Source of the DNA: Paenibacillus graminis
GTDB lineage: Bacteria > Bacillota > Bacilli > Paenibacillales > Paenibacillaceae
DNA: 64,000 bases
Direction of reading: 5' to 3'
Assembly (NCBI RefSeq): GCF_000758705.1
Contig: NZ_CP009287.1
Location: 6,820,001 to 6,884,000, forward strand
A program made the position numbers and the translations under genes. Shown here one piece after another: positions 42,527 through 51,177 of the stretch. Within the stretch, counting starts at the first letter, position 1. The number at the start of each line of letters is the position of its first letter. The notes under the pieces were generated by a model. That model saw only the letters and a list, made by a program, of their open reading frames with translations. It did not search any database and was not told the DNA's origin.

Positions 42527-43240
42527 CTACAAATTCCAGCCGGGAATTTTGCGCAGATCGCCGTCCCAGATCTGGACGGTGCTCTGTACCGGCACATCAG
42601 CCGGAGAGGAGGCTGTGCGGATATAACAGGAGTCTATCCCCACCGCCGCCGCACCGGCCATATCCGTACGCGGATCGTTGCCGATCATGATCGCAGAGCT
42701 TAGATCCGCCCCATATTTCTCCGTCAGGTAGCGGTAGAACAGCGGGTCCGGCTTGCTGATCCCTGCCTCTGACGAAATCGCCACACCGTCGAATAAATGC
42801 AGGATGCCCAGCATGGTGAGTTCGGCTTCAATGAAGGTTTTCTGGCCGTTGGAGAGGAGAAATACCTTTTTGCCGCTTGATCTTAAGCGCCGAAGAATTC
42901 CCTCCACCCCGCTATATAGGGAGATCTTAATCATCGACAAGGTGCGCAGCCATCTTACAGTTTCATGCAGCCAGGCCTGTCCCGGATTACCGCCCAAATC
43001 GCGGGCCACCGCACGGAACACCTCTTCCATCACGAAGTCCGGATACGCACAGTGCTGTGCAGCTGCAGCCAACTGCCGGTCCCGCTCCTGCAGAAAACGC
43101 TGCTGCAGCTCCACTCCGGAAATATTCAGCCCATGATAACTGAAATGGAGCGACAGCCGCTCCCAGATTTCCGGCCGCTCCTCATCCGTTTCAATATCAA
43201 TCAGTGTGCCATACAGATCAAAAATGTAAGTCTGATACAT
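42527..43240 (-). CDS. HAD-superfamily hydrolase (YjjG-like)
   Basis: This 237-residue protein starts at the ATG at 43240, 6 bases after GGAGGG. The four HAD motifs are present: FDLYGTLID with the nucleophile Asp (the second Asp replaced by Tyr, as in dehalogenase- and YjjG-like members), LLSNGQ, GISKPDP with the Lys, and MIGNDPRTDM. An alpha-helical cap lies between motifs I and II. It is probably a phosphatase for nucleotides or sugar phosphates; because of the Tyr in motif I, other substrates are possible. It is a single gene. Confidence 0.9.
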   Translation of the reverse strand: MYQTYIFDLYGTLIDIETDEERPEIWERLSLHFSYHGLNISGVELQQRFLQERDRQLAAAAQHCAYPDFVMEEVFRAVARDLGGNPGQAWLHETVRWLRTLSMIKISLYSGVEGILRRLRSSGKKVFLLSNGQKTFIEAELTMLGILHLFDGVAISSEAGISKPDPLFYRYLTEKYGADLSSAIMIGNDPRTDMAGAAAVGIDSCYIRTASSPADVPVQSTVQIWDGDLRKIPGWNL

Positions 43241-43383
43241 ACTTTCCCTCCTGACCGTTTCTGAAGCTGTTGCCAATATTTTCATTGTAAACCGATCCAT
43301 GGTTTATGCAACAATTTCGCGATTCATGACGTTTAGAAGTTAATAGAATCGGTACCCGAGAATTAAATCAAAGGAGTATACCT

Positions 43384-44418
43384 ATGAACGCTGCCCTGAA
43401 AACAAGTGCAATCCTGCTAACCCTTTCACTTGCTCTTACAACTGGAGGAGTCTCGGCAGCCCCTAGCGCTGCATCGGCATCTAATCACGGCACCGTACAG
43501 TCACCCTCTGCTGCGGCTGCAAAACTCTCCATATCCGTAAATGGTTCTGCTCTTTCCGAGCCCGGCTTCCAGTCTCCCGGCAGCAAAGAGCCGCTGCTTC
43601 CTCTGCGCGCCGTTGCCGATGCACTCGGCTTCACCGTGGCCTGGAATGCGCAGACGAAAGCCGTTGACCTGCATAAAGGCAGCATTTTCACCAGCGTACA
43701 AAGCGGCAAGGACCGCTATGCCGTCAATAAGATGTATATCCAGCTCGGAACTGCTCCGCAAACGAAGCAGAACAAGCTGTATGTCCCCGCCTCTTTTGTA
43801 AGCAAAGTGCTGCGTCAATCGATTAGCATGGAGGGACAGCAGATCGTGGTCAACCCGGCAGCAGAGCATATCAGTGAGACCGGTGTCATCACAGCCATTA
43901 CCGATGCCGGCAGCTACCAGTCGGTACGTATCCGGGGTATCGGCACCGAAGGAATGATTCTGAACGTGGGGAAGGATACCAAGCTTACCCGCCAAGACGG
44001 TTCTGAGCTGGCCTTCAGCGAGCTTCATATCGGCATGACTATAGAAGCGCAGCACTCTCTGATTTCCACCCGCAGCCTCCCCCCGCAAACACCGGCCTAC
44101 CAGATCACTGTACTGGACGGGGAGACAGGGGAAGAGCTGCTTGGCACGGCAGGCACGGTCCAGCAAGTCACTACAGCGGAGGATGGCACGGCCAGCATTC
44201 GCATCCGCGGCAGTGCACTGAGCGAGAAGTCGCAAAACGAGGTTGTTCTTCGCCTGGCGAAGGACACGGTCATCATTAATGAGAATGGTGAGGCAGCGTC
44301 CTCCGCCGATGTGATCCAGGGAGCCGAAGTGATCAGCTTCTACAGCCCCTTGCTGACCCGCAGCCTGCCTCCATCAGGCACAGCTTTGAAGGTGGTTCTG
44401 AAGGCCGATAAGCTTTAA
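43384..44418 (+). CDS. Secreted stalk-domain protein (copper-amine-oxidase N-terminal-like)
   Basis: This 344-residue protein starts at ATG behind AAGGAG. A signal peptide (cleavage after GVSA) is followed by the stalk domain (about residues 48-155): LSISVNGSAL, PLLPLRAVADALGFTVAW, KAVDLHKG, and KLYVPASFVSKVL. This two-strand repeat is found in many Firmicute secreted proteins and has no enzyme activity. The C-terminal half repeats a beta-rich module with RSLPPQ and RSLPPSG signatures. The intact domain helps to recognise the broken copy at 33.1-33.5 kb. Function is unknown; a cell-envelope role is likely. Confidence 0.88.
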   Translation: MNAALKTSAILLTLSLALTTGGVSAAPSAASASNHGTVQSPSAAAAKLSISVNGSALSEPGFQSPGSKEPLLPLRAVADALGFTVAWNAQTKAVDLHKGSIFTSVQSGKDRYAVNKMYIQLGTAPQTKQNKLYVPASFVSKVLRQSISMEGQQIVVNPAAEHISETGVITAITDAGSYQSVRIRGIGTEGMILNVGKDTKLTRQDGSELAFSELHIGMTIEAQHSLISTRSLPPQTPAYQITVLDGETGEELLGTAGTVQQVTTAEDGTASIRIRGSALSEKSQNEVVLRLAKDTVIINENGEAASSADVIQGAEVISFYSPLLTRSLPPSGTALKVVLKADKL

Positions 44419-44442
44419 GAAAGGCTCCAGATTTTTATTAAT

Positions 44443-44485
44443 AAAACAGCCGCGGCCCTGCAAAATCGGGGGCGCGGCTGTTTTA
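44443..44485 (+). terminator. Terminator of the stalk-domain gene
   Basis: AAAACAGCCGCG pairs with CGCGGCTGTTTT around a 16-base loop, 25 bases after the stop codon. Confidence 0.88.
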
Positions 44486-44784
44486 CTGTGTTGAACCGCA
44501 CTTGGCCCGGCTCCGACACAGCGAAGACCCTGCAGGCAGCCCGCAGAGTCTTCAAAAGGTGAGAAGTGAATATTTAGTTATGCCAGGTTCCACAGGCTAG
44601 GGTACTTTTCCGGTAAACAATCGACGCCATCTCGATTTGTTTTTGCCTTTCAGATAGTACATGGGTGAAATCAACTACCTTTCGGAATACACATTACATG
44701 CCGTTCCAATCGCTATAATTGACACCTTCCACTTCCCACCTGTTTATTATTACCCTTTATCCGTGCGAAGTAAGCAGCCTGTAC
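44486..44784. other. Intergenic region
   Basis: I see no gene, repeat or clear regulatory site here. The two flanking genes converge, each with its own terminator. Confidence 0.4.
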
Positions 44785-44836
44785 AAAAAAAAAGAGGACT
44801 TCCCGATACCATCTGCATGGCTGCGGAATATCCTCT
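44785..44836 (-). terminator. Terminator of rpmE2
   Basis: Read leftward, GAGGATATTCC pairs with GGGAAGTCCTC and is followed by a run of T. It starts 15 bases after the L31 stop. Confidence 0.8.
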
Positions 44837-44850
44837 GTGCGGTAAAACTA

Positions 44851-45099
44851 TTATTTCTTCTGCGCCAACCGTTGTTTGAACTTATCCACACGGCCGCCAG
44901 TTTCGGTATCTCTTTGTTTACCAGTGTAGAACGGGTGGGATGCGGAGCTGGAGTCCACACGGATCACTGGATAAGTGTTGCCGTCTTCCCATTCCATAGT
45001 TTCATTGGACGATTTGGTGGACGAGCTCAGGAATTTGAAACCTACGCTGGCATCCAGAAAAATCACCTGGTTGAATTTAGGGTGTATGCCTTCTTTCAT
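44851..45099 (-). CDS. rpmE2: 50S ribosomal protein L31 type B (zinc-free form)
   Basis: This 82-residue protein starts at the ATG at 45099 behind GGAGG. It begins [18 protein letters not shown] and contains HPFYTGKQR and the basic C-terminus, as in L31. The CxxC zinc-binding pair of the standard L31 is absent, and the protein has the longer type B length. Type B L31 replaces the zinc form when zinc is scarce and is usually under Zur control. I looked for a Zur box upstream and found only AAATCCACAGATTT (45169-45182), which is not convincing. Confidence 0.96.
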   Translation of the reverse strand: MKEGIHPKFNQVIFLDASVGFKFLSSSTKSSNETMEWEDGNTYPVIRVDSSSASHPFYTGKQRDTETGGRVDKFKQRLAQKK

Positions 45100-45232
45100 T
45101 GTAGTAACCTCCTTCCCGTACATATACAATCTCTATGGCAAAATGAAGCGATCTCTTGGGAGATAACTAAATCCACAGATTTACACGCCATACTATCATA
45201 CGCTATCGGGAGCGCTGAGTCAATCACCTAAA

Positions 45233-46129
45233 TTAATCCAATATCCGCTGCATGTGTAAAAGCTCACTCCGCACGCTGAACCCGGCAGCTTCCAGCCAGC
45301 TGCGTGTTCTATCGTCTGAAGACGGGGTATGCACCGTGCTCAGGCTGACCCCGCTTCCGCTATAGCTGAAGATACGGCTAAGCAGCAGATGGATAAGCCT
45401 CCCCCCGGCAGGGAGATCCTCGCGCAGCTTGCCTGGATACAGCTGAATCCCGCTGAGCTGCCCCGTCCCCGAATATACCCGCCGGAACTGGACGTACCCC
45501 AGTGCGGCTCCGTTCTGCTCAGCAATCAGACAGCGTCCGTCCTTGAGGCTGGGCCAGTGGGTCTGCCAGGGACCGGAATAGTCGTAGAAGGGCAGCGCTG
45601 CCGCCTCTGCAGCTGCACCCTCACGAATCTGCAGACCGGATTCATTATAATCCCCGGAAGCTTGTTCAGGCTCCGCTGGAACGGCAAACCCACCGTCCAA
45701 TGCGTAGAACAGCGTCGTTCCTTGCCCTCGGTAGCCATACTTTTCATATAAGGCAATCGCAGGCTCGTTCTGCACAAAGGCTTCCAGCGTTGCTGTCTTC
45801 GCTCCGGCGAGCCTGTATCTGCGTATGTTCTCTTCCAGCAGATGTCTGCCCATTCCCTGGCCCCTGTGGGCCGGAAGGACGGCAGTCCCTCCATTCCAGG
45901 CCATTATCTCCCCGTTTACCGTACGGAGCCCGTTCAGGGTGAAGCCTACCGCCTGCCCGTCCGCATAGAGCATGATGGATTCTTCCGGCAGCAGATCCTC
46001 CCGGTGAAACCTGCCCAGGAACGTCCGGCAGTCCATCTGCAAATTCGCATAGTAATCCTGGAACCCTGCATTCCAGGCAGCGAGCGTGTCCTGCAGAGGA
46101 ATTTCGCCCAATGTTCTAAACGTAACCAT
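45233..46129 (-). CDS. GNAT-family N-acetyltransferase, tandem-domain type
   Basis: This 298-residue protein has one clear GNAT domain in its first half: GGTAVLPAHRGQGMGRHLLEEN is the acetyl-CoA loop, then ALYEKYGYRGQG. The second half (about 165-298) looks like a weaker GNAT domain with ALGYVQFRR and a C-terminal DRTRSWLEAAGFSV. It probably acetylates a small amine in the cytosol. The start codon overlaps the stop of the SDR gene by one base (TAATG), so the two proteins are translationally coupled and may act in one pathway. The substrate is unknown. Confidence 0.88.
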   Translation of the reverse strand: MVTFRTLGEIPLQDTLAAWNAGFQDYYANLQMDCRTFLGRFHREDLLPEESIMLYADGQAVGFTLNGLRTVNGEIMAWNGGTAVLPAHRGQGMGRHLLEENIRRYRLAGAKTATLEAFVQNEPAIALYEKYGYRGQGTTLFYALDGGFAVPAEPEQASGDYNESGLQIREGAAAEAAALPFYDYSGPWQTHWPSLKDGRCLIAEQNGAALGYVQFRRVYSGTGQLSGIQLYPGKLREDLPAGGRLIHLLLSRIFSYSGSGVSLSTVHTPSSDDRTRSWLEAAGFSVRSELLHMQRILD

Positions 46130-46917
46130 TACAGGGACTTCACCATCCCGCCGTCGATCAGCAGAGACTGGCCGGTAATATAGGTATTGGCAAAAGAGCC
46201 CAGGAACACGGCTGCTTTGCCGAACTCCTCCGGCGTTCCGCTTCGTCCGGCCGGAATCTGGGCCAGCGCCTCCTGCTCGACCTGCTCGCGGGAGATGCCG
46301 CGGGCATCCGCCCGCTTGCCGTCCAGCTGCAGAATCCGGTCGGTGCTGATGCGGCCGGGTGCAAGCGAGTTAATCAGGATGCCCTCCGGAGCAAGCTCGG
46401 CCGCAAGCGTCTTGAACAGCGCGCTCACCCCCGCCCGGAAAACATTGGAGAGGATCAGGCCGCCAATCGGCTGCTTGATCGAGACCGAGCTGACGCCCAC
46501 GATGCGGCCCCCGCCGCTTGAGCGCAAGTAAGGCAGCGCCTCCCGGATCATGCGCACCGTGCCCATCAGCGTAAGCTCATAGCCGCCGTTCCAGTCCGCG
46601 TCGATCATCTCCTCAAAGCCTCCACCCGGAGGGCCTCCGGCATTGGTGACCAGCACATCCAGCCCGCCCCCATATTCGGCGGCGGCTTCAATCGCCCGCC
46701 CGATCTCCTCCGGGCGGTTCACATCCATCTGCACCGCGGCTACCTCATGCCCGGTTGCCTCTGCAATGGTCCGCCGGGCCGCTTCAAGCTGCTCCAGATT
46801 CCGGCTGGCGATGGTCACCTTCGCGCCTTCGCGTGCGAATTCCAGCGCGGTCGCTAGTCCCAGCCCCTTGCTGGCTGCTGCGACAAATACCGATTTCCCT
46901 GTAAGACCCAAATCCAT
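46129..46917 (-). CDS. SDR-family oxidoreductase with atypical active site
   Basis: This 262-residue Rossmann protein has a cofactor loop VAAASKGLGLA, VTNAGG, and the C-terminal pattern INSLAPGRISTDRI, FLGSFANTYITGQSLLIDGG. The catalytic Ser is in GVSSVSIKQP, but the usual Tyr-x3-Lys is not seen at the expected place, which reads LILSNVFRAGVSAL. I recall a subfamily of SDRs with this Ser-Asn-x2-Arg variant, so it may be a true enzyme with altered chemistry and not a dead one. It is the first gene of a two-gene operon with the GNAT protein. Substrate unknown. Confidence 0.9.
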   Translation of the reverse strand: MDLGLTGKSVFVAAASKGLGLATALEFAREGAKVTIASRNLEQLEAARRTIAEATGHEVAAVQMDVNRPEEIGRAIEAAAEYGGGLDVLVTNAGGPPGGGFEEMIDADWNGGYELTLMGTVRMIREALPYLRSSGGGRIVGVSSVSIKQPIGGLILSNVFRAGVSALFKTLAAELAPEGILINSLAPGRISTDRILQLDGKRADARGISREQVEQEALAQIPAGRSGTPEEFGKAAVFLGSFANTYITGQSLLIDGGMVKSL

Positions 46918-47109
46918 TCTCTACGCCTCCTTGTTCCGGCACCCCGGGCCCGGTTGCCTGAATGAAGCTTACCGCAGCCGAAGCTCAGGTTTCCGTACTG
47001 TAGTTCCGGTAGTGTTAGTACCCATGCTGCCAATAATCAGCAGCGGATAGACTAATTTTAGTACAGCCCGGGCCCCGGGTCCAGACTCCCGGCCTTATCT
47101 GGAGCATGG

Positions 47110-47740
47110 CAATGGGGCGGTATATTGGGACGTAGCGGGATGCAGCGGCAATGTATCGGGACGCAGCGGGATGCTCTGGCAATGTATCGGAACGCGGCGG
47201 GATGCTGTGGCAATGTATCGGGACGCAGCGGGATGCTGTGGCAATGTATCGGGACGCGGCGGGATGCTGTGGCAATGTATCGGGACGCAGCGGGATGCTG
47301 TGGCAATGTATCGGAACGCGGCGGGATGCTCTGGCAATGTATCGGGACGCAGCGGGATGCTGTGGCAATGTATCGGAACGCGGCGGGATGCTCTGGCAAT
47401 GTATCGGGACGCAGCGGGATGCTCTGGCAATGTATCGGAACGCGGCGGGATGCTCTGGCAATGTATCGGACGCAGCGGGATGCTGTGGTAATGTATCGGG
47501 ACGCAGCGGGATGCTCTGGCAATGTATCAGGACGTAGCGGGATGCTGTGGCAATGTATCGGGACGTAGCGGGATGCTGTGGCAATGTATCGGGACGCGGC
47601 GGGATGCTGTGGCAATGTATCGGGACGCGGCGGGATGCTGTGGCAATGTATCGGGACGCAGCGGGATGCTGTGGTAATGTATCGGGACGCAGCGGGATGC
47701 TGTGGCAATGTATCGGGACGTAGCGGGATGCTGTGGCAAT
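47110..47740. repeat. 31-bp minisatellite, about 19 units
   Basis: CAATGTATCGGGACGCAGCG-type units of exactly 31 bases run from 47149 to about 47737, preceded by one degenerate unit from 47110. Variation is limited to a few positions (GGGACGCAG, GGAACGCGG or GGGACGTAG; CTGTGG or CTCTGG), and one unit near 47468 lacks a base. Since 31 is not a multiple of 3, all six frames pass through and are mostly open, which creates spurious long reading frames of up to 245 codons. There are no unique spacers, so it is not CRISPR. Confidence 0.95.
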
Positions 47741-47814
47741 GCTATGACACATTCAGGCAGAGTCTGGATGAGCATTCTCTCCCCCGTCAAGGACAGACCG
47801 GCCCACAGACCCTC

Positions 47815-48120
47815 AACAACGGCATTTCTGCCGTTGTTTCCCCGCCAACCGGCCGACGGACCTCCAACAACGACGTTTCTGCCGTTGTTTCCGTACCAAC
47901 CGGCCCACGACCCTCAACAACGGCATTTCCGCTGTTGTTTCCCCGCCAACCGGCCGACGGACCTCTAACAACGGCACTTCTGCCGTTGTTTCCCCGCCAA
48001 CCGGCCCGCGAACCTCAAACAACGGCGTTTCTGCCGTTGTTTCCCCGCCAACCGCCCCGCGAACCTCCAACAACGGCATTTCTGCCGTTGTTTCCCCGCC
48101 AACCGGCCCGACGGGCGTCC
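47815..48120. repeat. Second 51-bp array with the AACAACGGC...GCCGTTGTT core
   Basis: CCGTTGTT-type starts occur at 47831, 47882, 47932, 47983, 48034 and 48085, spacings of 51, 50, 51, 51 and 51 bases. Units contain AACAACGGCATTTCTGCCGT followed by TGTTTCCCCGCCAACCGGCC and variable short segments. The hairpin core is the same as in array A at 7.6 kb; the spacer part differs but keeps CCGGCC. It directly follows the 31-bp minisatellite and precedes the end of the exopolysaccharide operon. Confidence 0.92.
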
Positions 48121-48193
48121 CAAGCCAAACAGCGATGAGCACGCAAGCGCGCCCATCGCTATCTATAGTTACAGACGGCCCTCCATGGGAAGG

Positions 48194-49048
48194 CTACACG
48201 TCGTATTCCAACTGCTTCTTGGCCTGCAAAATAAAATCAAACGGATTCTCCACCGTTTCCGCCTCATATTGTACAGCGCCGATTTTGAGGCCCAGATTCA
48301 CCTTATATTTAGCCGAGAATTCCGTATCATTCAATTCCTGCAGCTTGAGTTTGATCCGCTCGATGACAATCTTGGCCCCCTCCCGGTCCGTGAACAGCAG
48401 CAGCCCCCAAGTGGCATCCTCCTTATCCAGCAAATACAGCGCATCGTTGGTGCGGATACTGGATTGGCTAAGCTGGGACACATCATAGATCGCCTCAGAC
48501 AGCTGCTCCTCCGGGATCAGACGGCGGATTTCACTCCAGTATTTCACCTTGACCACCAGCAGCGTAAGCGGAATGCTGTAGCGTGTGGAGATTCCCGTGA
48601 ACAAACTGGCATCCTTCTGAAAAGAAATGATGTTCCGCAGATCGGTGTTCTCGTCGACAGTGGCGAGGGTTGCCGTTTTTTTCTCCAGCAGCTCATTCTC
48701 GATCTGAAGCTCCCGGGTTCTGGATGTAAACACCCAGATTACTACTGTGAGCAGCGGGGTCATAATCAGCCAAAAATACGTATTGACGCCGATAGTCCCG
48801 CCCTCGGACACTGTCTGGTAGAGGACGAAGAAGCCGTAACCGAAGATAAAAGCCAGATTCAGCACCAGCCCAGCAGTCACGGTAGTGAAATAGGTAACCA
48901 GCGCCAGCAGAAAAGCAATATTCAAAATAATTATGTTCTGGATGTAATGATCGGGCGAACCTGCGATAAAGACGATACATATGAAGTTCAGCACCAGGAA
49001 TACCAGAAAAGCGAGATCGGAAAAAAGGCTGCTGCGGTTACGTCTCAC
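48194..49048 (-). CDS. Membrane protein with degenerate GGDEF domain, likely c-di-GMP receptor (YdaK/PssE-like)
   Basis: This 284-residue protein has four membrane helices (residues about 10-110), a coiled segment (RTRELQIENELLEKKTATLA) and a C-terminal GGDEF-fold domain (DENTDLRNIISFQKD, LTLLVVKVKYWSEIR, NDALYLLDKEDATWGLLLF). The GGDEF signature itself is replaced by KEDAT, so it cannot be a cyclase. B. subtilis YdaK and its Listeria counterpart are degenerate GGDEF proteins that bind c-di-GMP and switch on exopolysaccharide synthesis; position at the end of this operon and architecture agree. It overlaps the preceding gene by 11 bases. Confidence 0.88.
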   Translation of the reverse strand: MRRNRSSLFSDLAFLVFLVLNFICIVFIAGSPDHYIQNIIILNIAFLLALVTYFTTVTAGLVLNLAFIFGYGFFVLYQTVSEGGTIGVNTYFWLIMTPLLTVVIWVFTSRTRELQIENELLEKKTATLATVDENTDLRNIISFQKDASLFTGISTRYSIPLTLLVVKVKYWSEIRRLIPEEQLSEAIYDVSQLSQSSIRTNDALYLLDKEDATWGLLLFTDREGAKIVIERIKLKLQELNDTEFSAKYKVNLGLKIGAVQYEAETVENPFDFILQAKKQLEYDV

Positions 49049-51134
49049 GCTTATCCCCCCGTTTCTTCATATGTTTGCGGAACAGCAGAAGCAGCGAGAC
49101 AATCACCAGCGTAACTGCAAGCACAACCGCCACCACGAAGCCCAGCACATCGCTGCGTTCCGTGATTTGCCCGATCACAGAGTCCTTGTCGGCTCCTGCA
49201 ATTTTTTTGAAGCGGTACGCACTGACGTTGCCGTCCTTGTCGGCGGTCACCCCGTCGCCATATACCTTCCATTTGTCCTTATCGCTCGCAATCAGCTTGG
49301 AGACCAGATACATATCCTCTGTGCTGACTCCAGTCACTGCCATGAAGCCCCGCCCGCTCTCATACGGGGAATCCAGCAGCTGCAGCGTGCCGATCTCCGC
49401 CCCATACTGTTCATCGATGCTGACCTTCTCATTGGAGAGGATCGTGTCCCCATCTTTATTGTACCGGAAGTACAGCTTGTCATTGTTGTCACGGATCACC
49501 TTGTTATCCTTATAGGAACCAATGGCGATGATATTGTTGTTCTTCAGATTCTCTGGACTGACAGCATCAGTGTAGTAGTGGATATCCCCTGTATTGCCGC
49601 CTGCATATTGACCCAACAAGTTGAAAATATTCGCCAGGCTCTGGTATGTGTAGTTGTCCATTTTTTGCGGAAGCACTACCGCCACATGGTTGTAGATTTC
49701 ATCCCGAAGGAACGGATACGGATAATTGTTGAACAGCAAATCCGTGCGGTCCTTGGTGTTCAATTGCATCGCTGTTTCTTTACTGATATAAGCCCAGGGC
49801 ATTTGCCCCGTATTCGGGGTACAGATGGCATTGTTCATTTCCAGATCGAATGCCACGGTCACCGAGAAGTTGCCGGAGATATTCAGGCTCTGCGGAATCG
49901 CCAGGTTGAGTATATCGCCGTTTGCCAGCTCCTTGGTCAGCCTCTTGCTGCCGATTGGTGTATCGTTGATGCTTACCGTCACCAGCGAGCGGCCAAAGTC
50001 CAGATTCTCCGCATAGCGGAAATCCAGGCTGATTTTGCCGGAATCGGCAATCGAACGGTTCGAAGGCAGTGTGACGAAGTAGGTCTGTTCCTGATGGTTC
50101 GGACCAGTCAGCTTATCTCCGGTTTCTGTAAAGGTCACATTGGAGCTGATCGCAAAAGCCGGTGATGACACATCGGTGGCATCATCGATGACCTTCTTGC
50201 CGCTGCTGATCTGGCTGACCAGCTGGCGGCTGGCGAGCAGCCGTCCGGCCTTGATCAGCAGGCTCTCATCTTTGGAAGTGACAACCAGCGTAGGCTGGCT
50301 GTCCTTGTTCACCAGCTGGAGGAGAGCCTGCCCGTTCAGGTCCACGGAAGCATCAAGCAGCGGCTTAAGCTCGCCCGGCACATGGTCCGCCAGGGCGACC
50401 AAAACTACAAGCTCCTTGTCCTTGACAGCTTCTTCACTGTAGGGCAGCAGGGGAAGCGTTGTGCCGGCCAAGGTATTGGCCTTGGCGAAGCCCGATAAAG
50501 CATAGGTGGCCGCCTCCAGTTCAGAACCGCTGGCATGTTCCGGCACACTCAGGAGGCTTTGACCTCTTTTCACATAATCCATCCCGGAGAAGCGCTCGCT
50601 GAAATCGCTGATGCCGCCGCTCAAAGCCTTCGGCGTATAGGCTACCGCCACACTGGAGGTGTTGAACAGATGCAGCCAATTATCAGGTGTGTTGTCCACA
50701 TAGCAGACCTGGTTATTCTCCCCGGCTGTCCGCAGATAGCCCTGAATGCTCAGCGTATTTACTCCTTGCTTCAAAAAGCCCTTTGGTGCCGGAATGGTCA
50801 CACTTTGCTCCCCGTTGTTCTGCAAAGAAGGCCTGAAGGAGTAGAAAGGGCTCCCATTCAGGGAGAGGGTGACACTGGAAATCTGATCCTCAGTGATTTG
50901 CGAAATCTGAAAATGCAGATTGACCTGAAGGTCCTGCACATTCCAGTAATCCATCACCGTAAAATACTGCTGCTGCGAGCTTGTTCCCGTAAGTGAACTG
51001 TCGCTGCCGGTAAATGTTGTCTCGTACGTCTTCCTTCCGTCACCCGGAACCGCCGCTGCCGCAGAAGCCGCCTGGAGCGGGATCAGGAAAAGGGAGAGGC
51101 AGAGCGCCCACATCATGATCTGTTTTTTGTTCAT
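49038..51134 (-). CDS. BcsB-like exopolysaccharide synthase accessory protein (YdaN-like)
   Basis: This 698-residue protein starts at the ATG at 51134, 9 bases after AGGAG. A signal peptide ends near AASAAAA, a large extracytoplasmic region of repeated beta-sandwich and flavodoxin-like parts follows (VNLHFQISQ, LSIQGYL, VSINDTPIGSKRL, HVAVVLPQKMDNY), and one C-terminal membrane helix ends in a basic tail (RKHMKKRGDK). This matches the BcsB-type partner of processive glycosyltransferases, which guides the polymer after it leaves the membrane channel. It is followed by the receptor-like gene (11-base overlap) and preceded by the synthase gene. Confidence 0.88.
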   Translation of the reverse strand: MNKKQIMMWALCLSLFLIPLQAASAAAAVPGDGRKTYETTFTGSDSSLTGTSSQQQYFTVMDYWNVQDLQVNLHFQISQITEDQISSVTLSLNGSPFYSFRPSLQNNGEQSVTIPAPKGFLKQGVNTLSIQGYLRTAGENNQVCYVDNTPDNWLHLFNTSSVAVAYTPKALSGGISDFSERFSGMDYVKRGQSLLSVPEHASGSELEAATYALSGFAKANTLAGTTLPLLPYSEEAVKDKELVVLVALADHVPGELKPLLDASVDLNGQALLQLVNKDSQPTLVVTSKDESLLIKAGRLLASRQLVSQISSGKKVIDDATDVSSPAFAISSNVTFTETGDKLTGPNHQEQTYFVTLPSNRSIADSGKISLDFRYAENLDFGRSLVTVSINDTPIGSKRLTKELANGDILNLAIPQSLNISGNFSVTVAFDLEMNNAICTPNTGQMPWAYISKETAMQLNTKDRTDLLFNNYPYPFLRDEIYNHVAVVLPQKMDNYTYQSLANIFNLLGQYAGGNTGDIHYYTDAVSPENLKNNNIIAIGSYKDNKVIRDNNDKLYFRYNKDGDTILSNEKVSIDEQYGAEIGTLQLLDSPYESGRGFMAVTGVSTEDMYLVSKLIASDKDKWKVYGDGVTADKDGNVSAYRFKKIAGADKDSVIGQITERSDVLGFVVAVVLAVTLVIVSLLLLFRKHMKKRGDKRET

Positions 51135-51177
51135 TGTCCGTGTCTCCTGTTTCACTGATTTCTTGGCCTACAGCGGC

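Noticed and set aside
45100..45232. Zur box upstream of the zinc-free L31 gene
   Set aside because: Only AAATCCACAGATTT is present, too short and off-consensus compared with known Zur operators.
47149..47737. CRISPR array
   Set aside because: The 31-base units are directly adjacent with no unique spacers, and no cas genes are in the window.
47110..47740. Long open reading frames of up to 245 codons on both strands
   Set aside because: They arise because a 31-bp repeat without stop codons runs through every frame; there is no ribosome binding site and no family resemblance.
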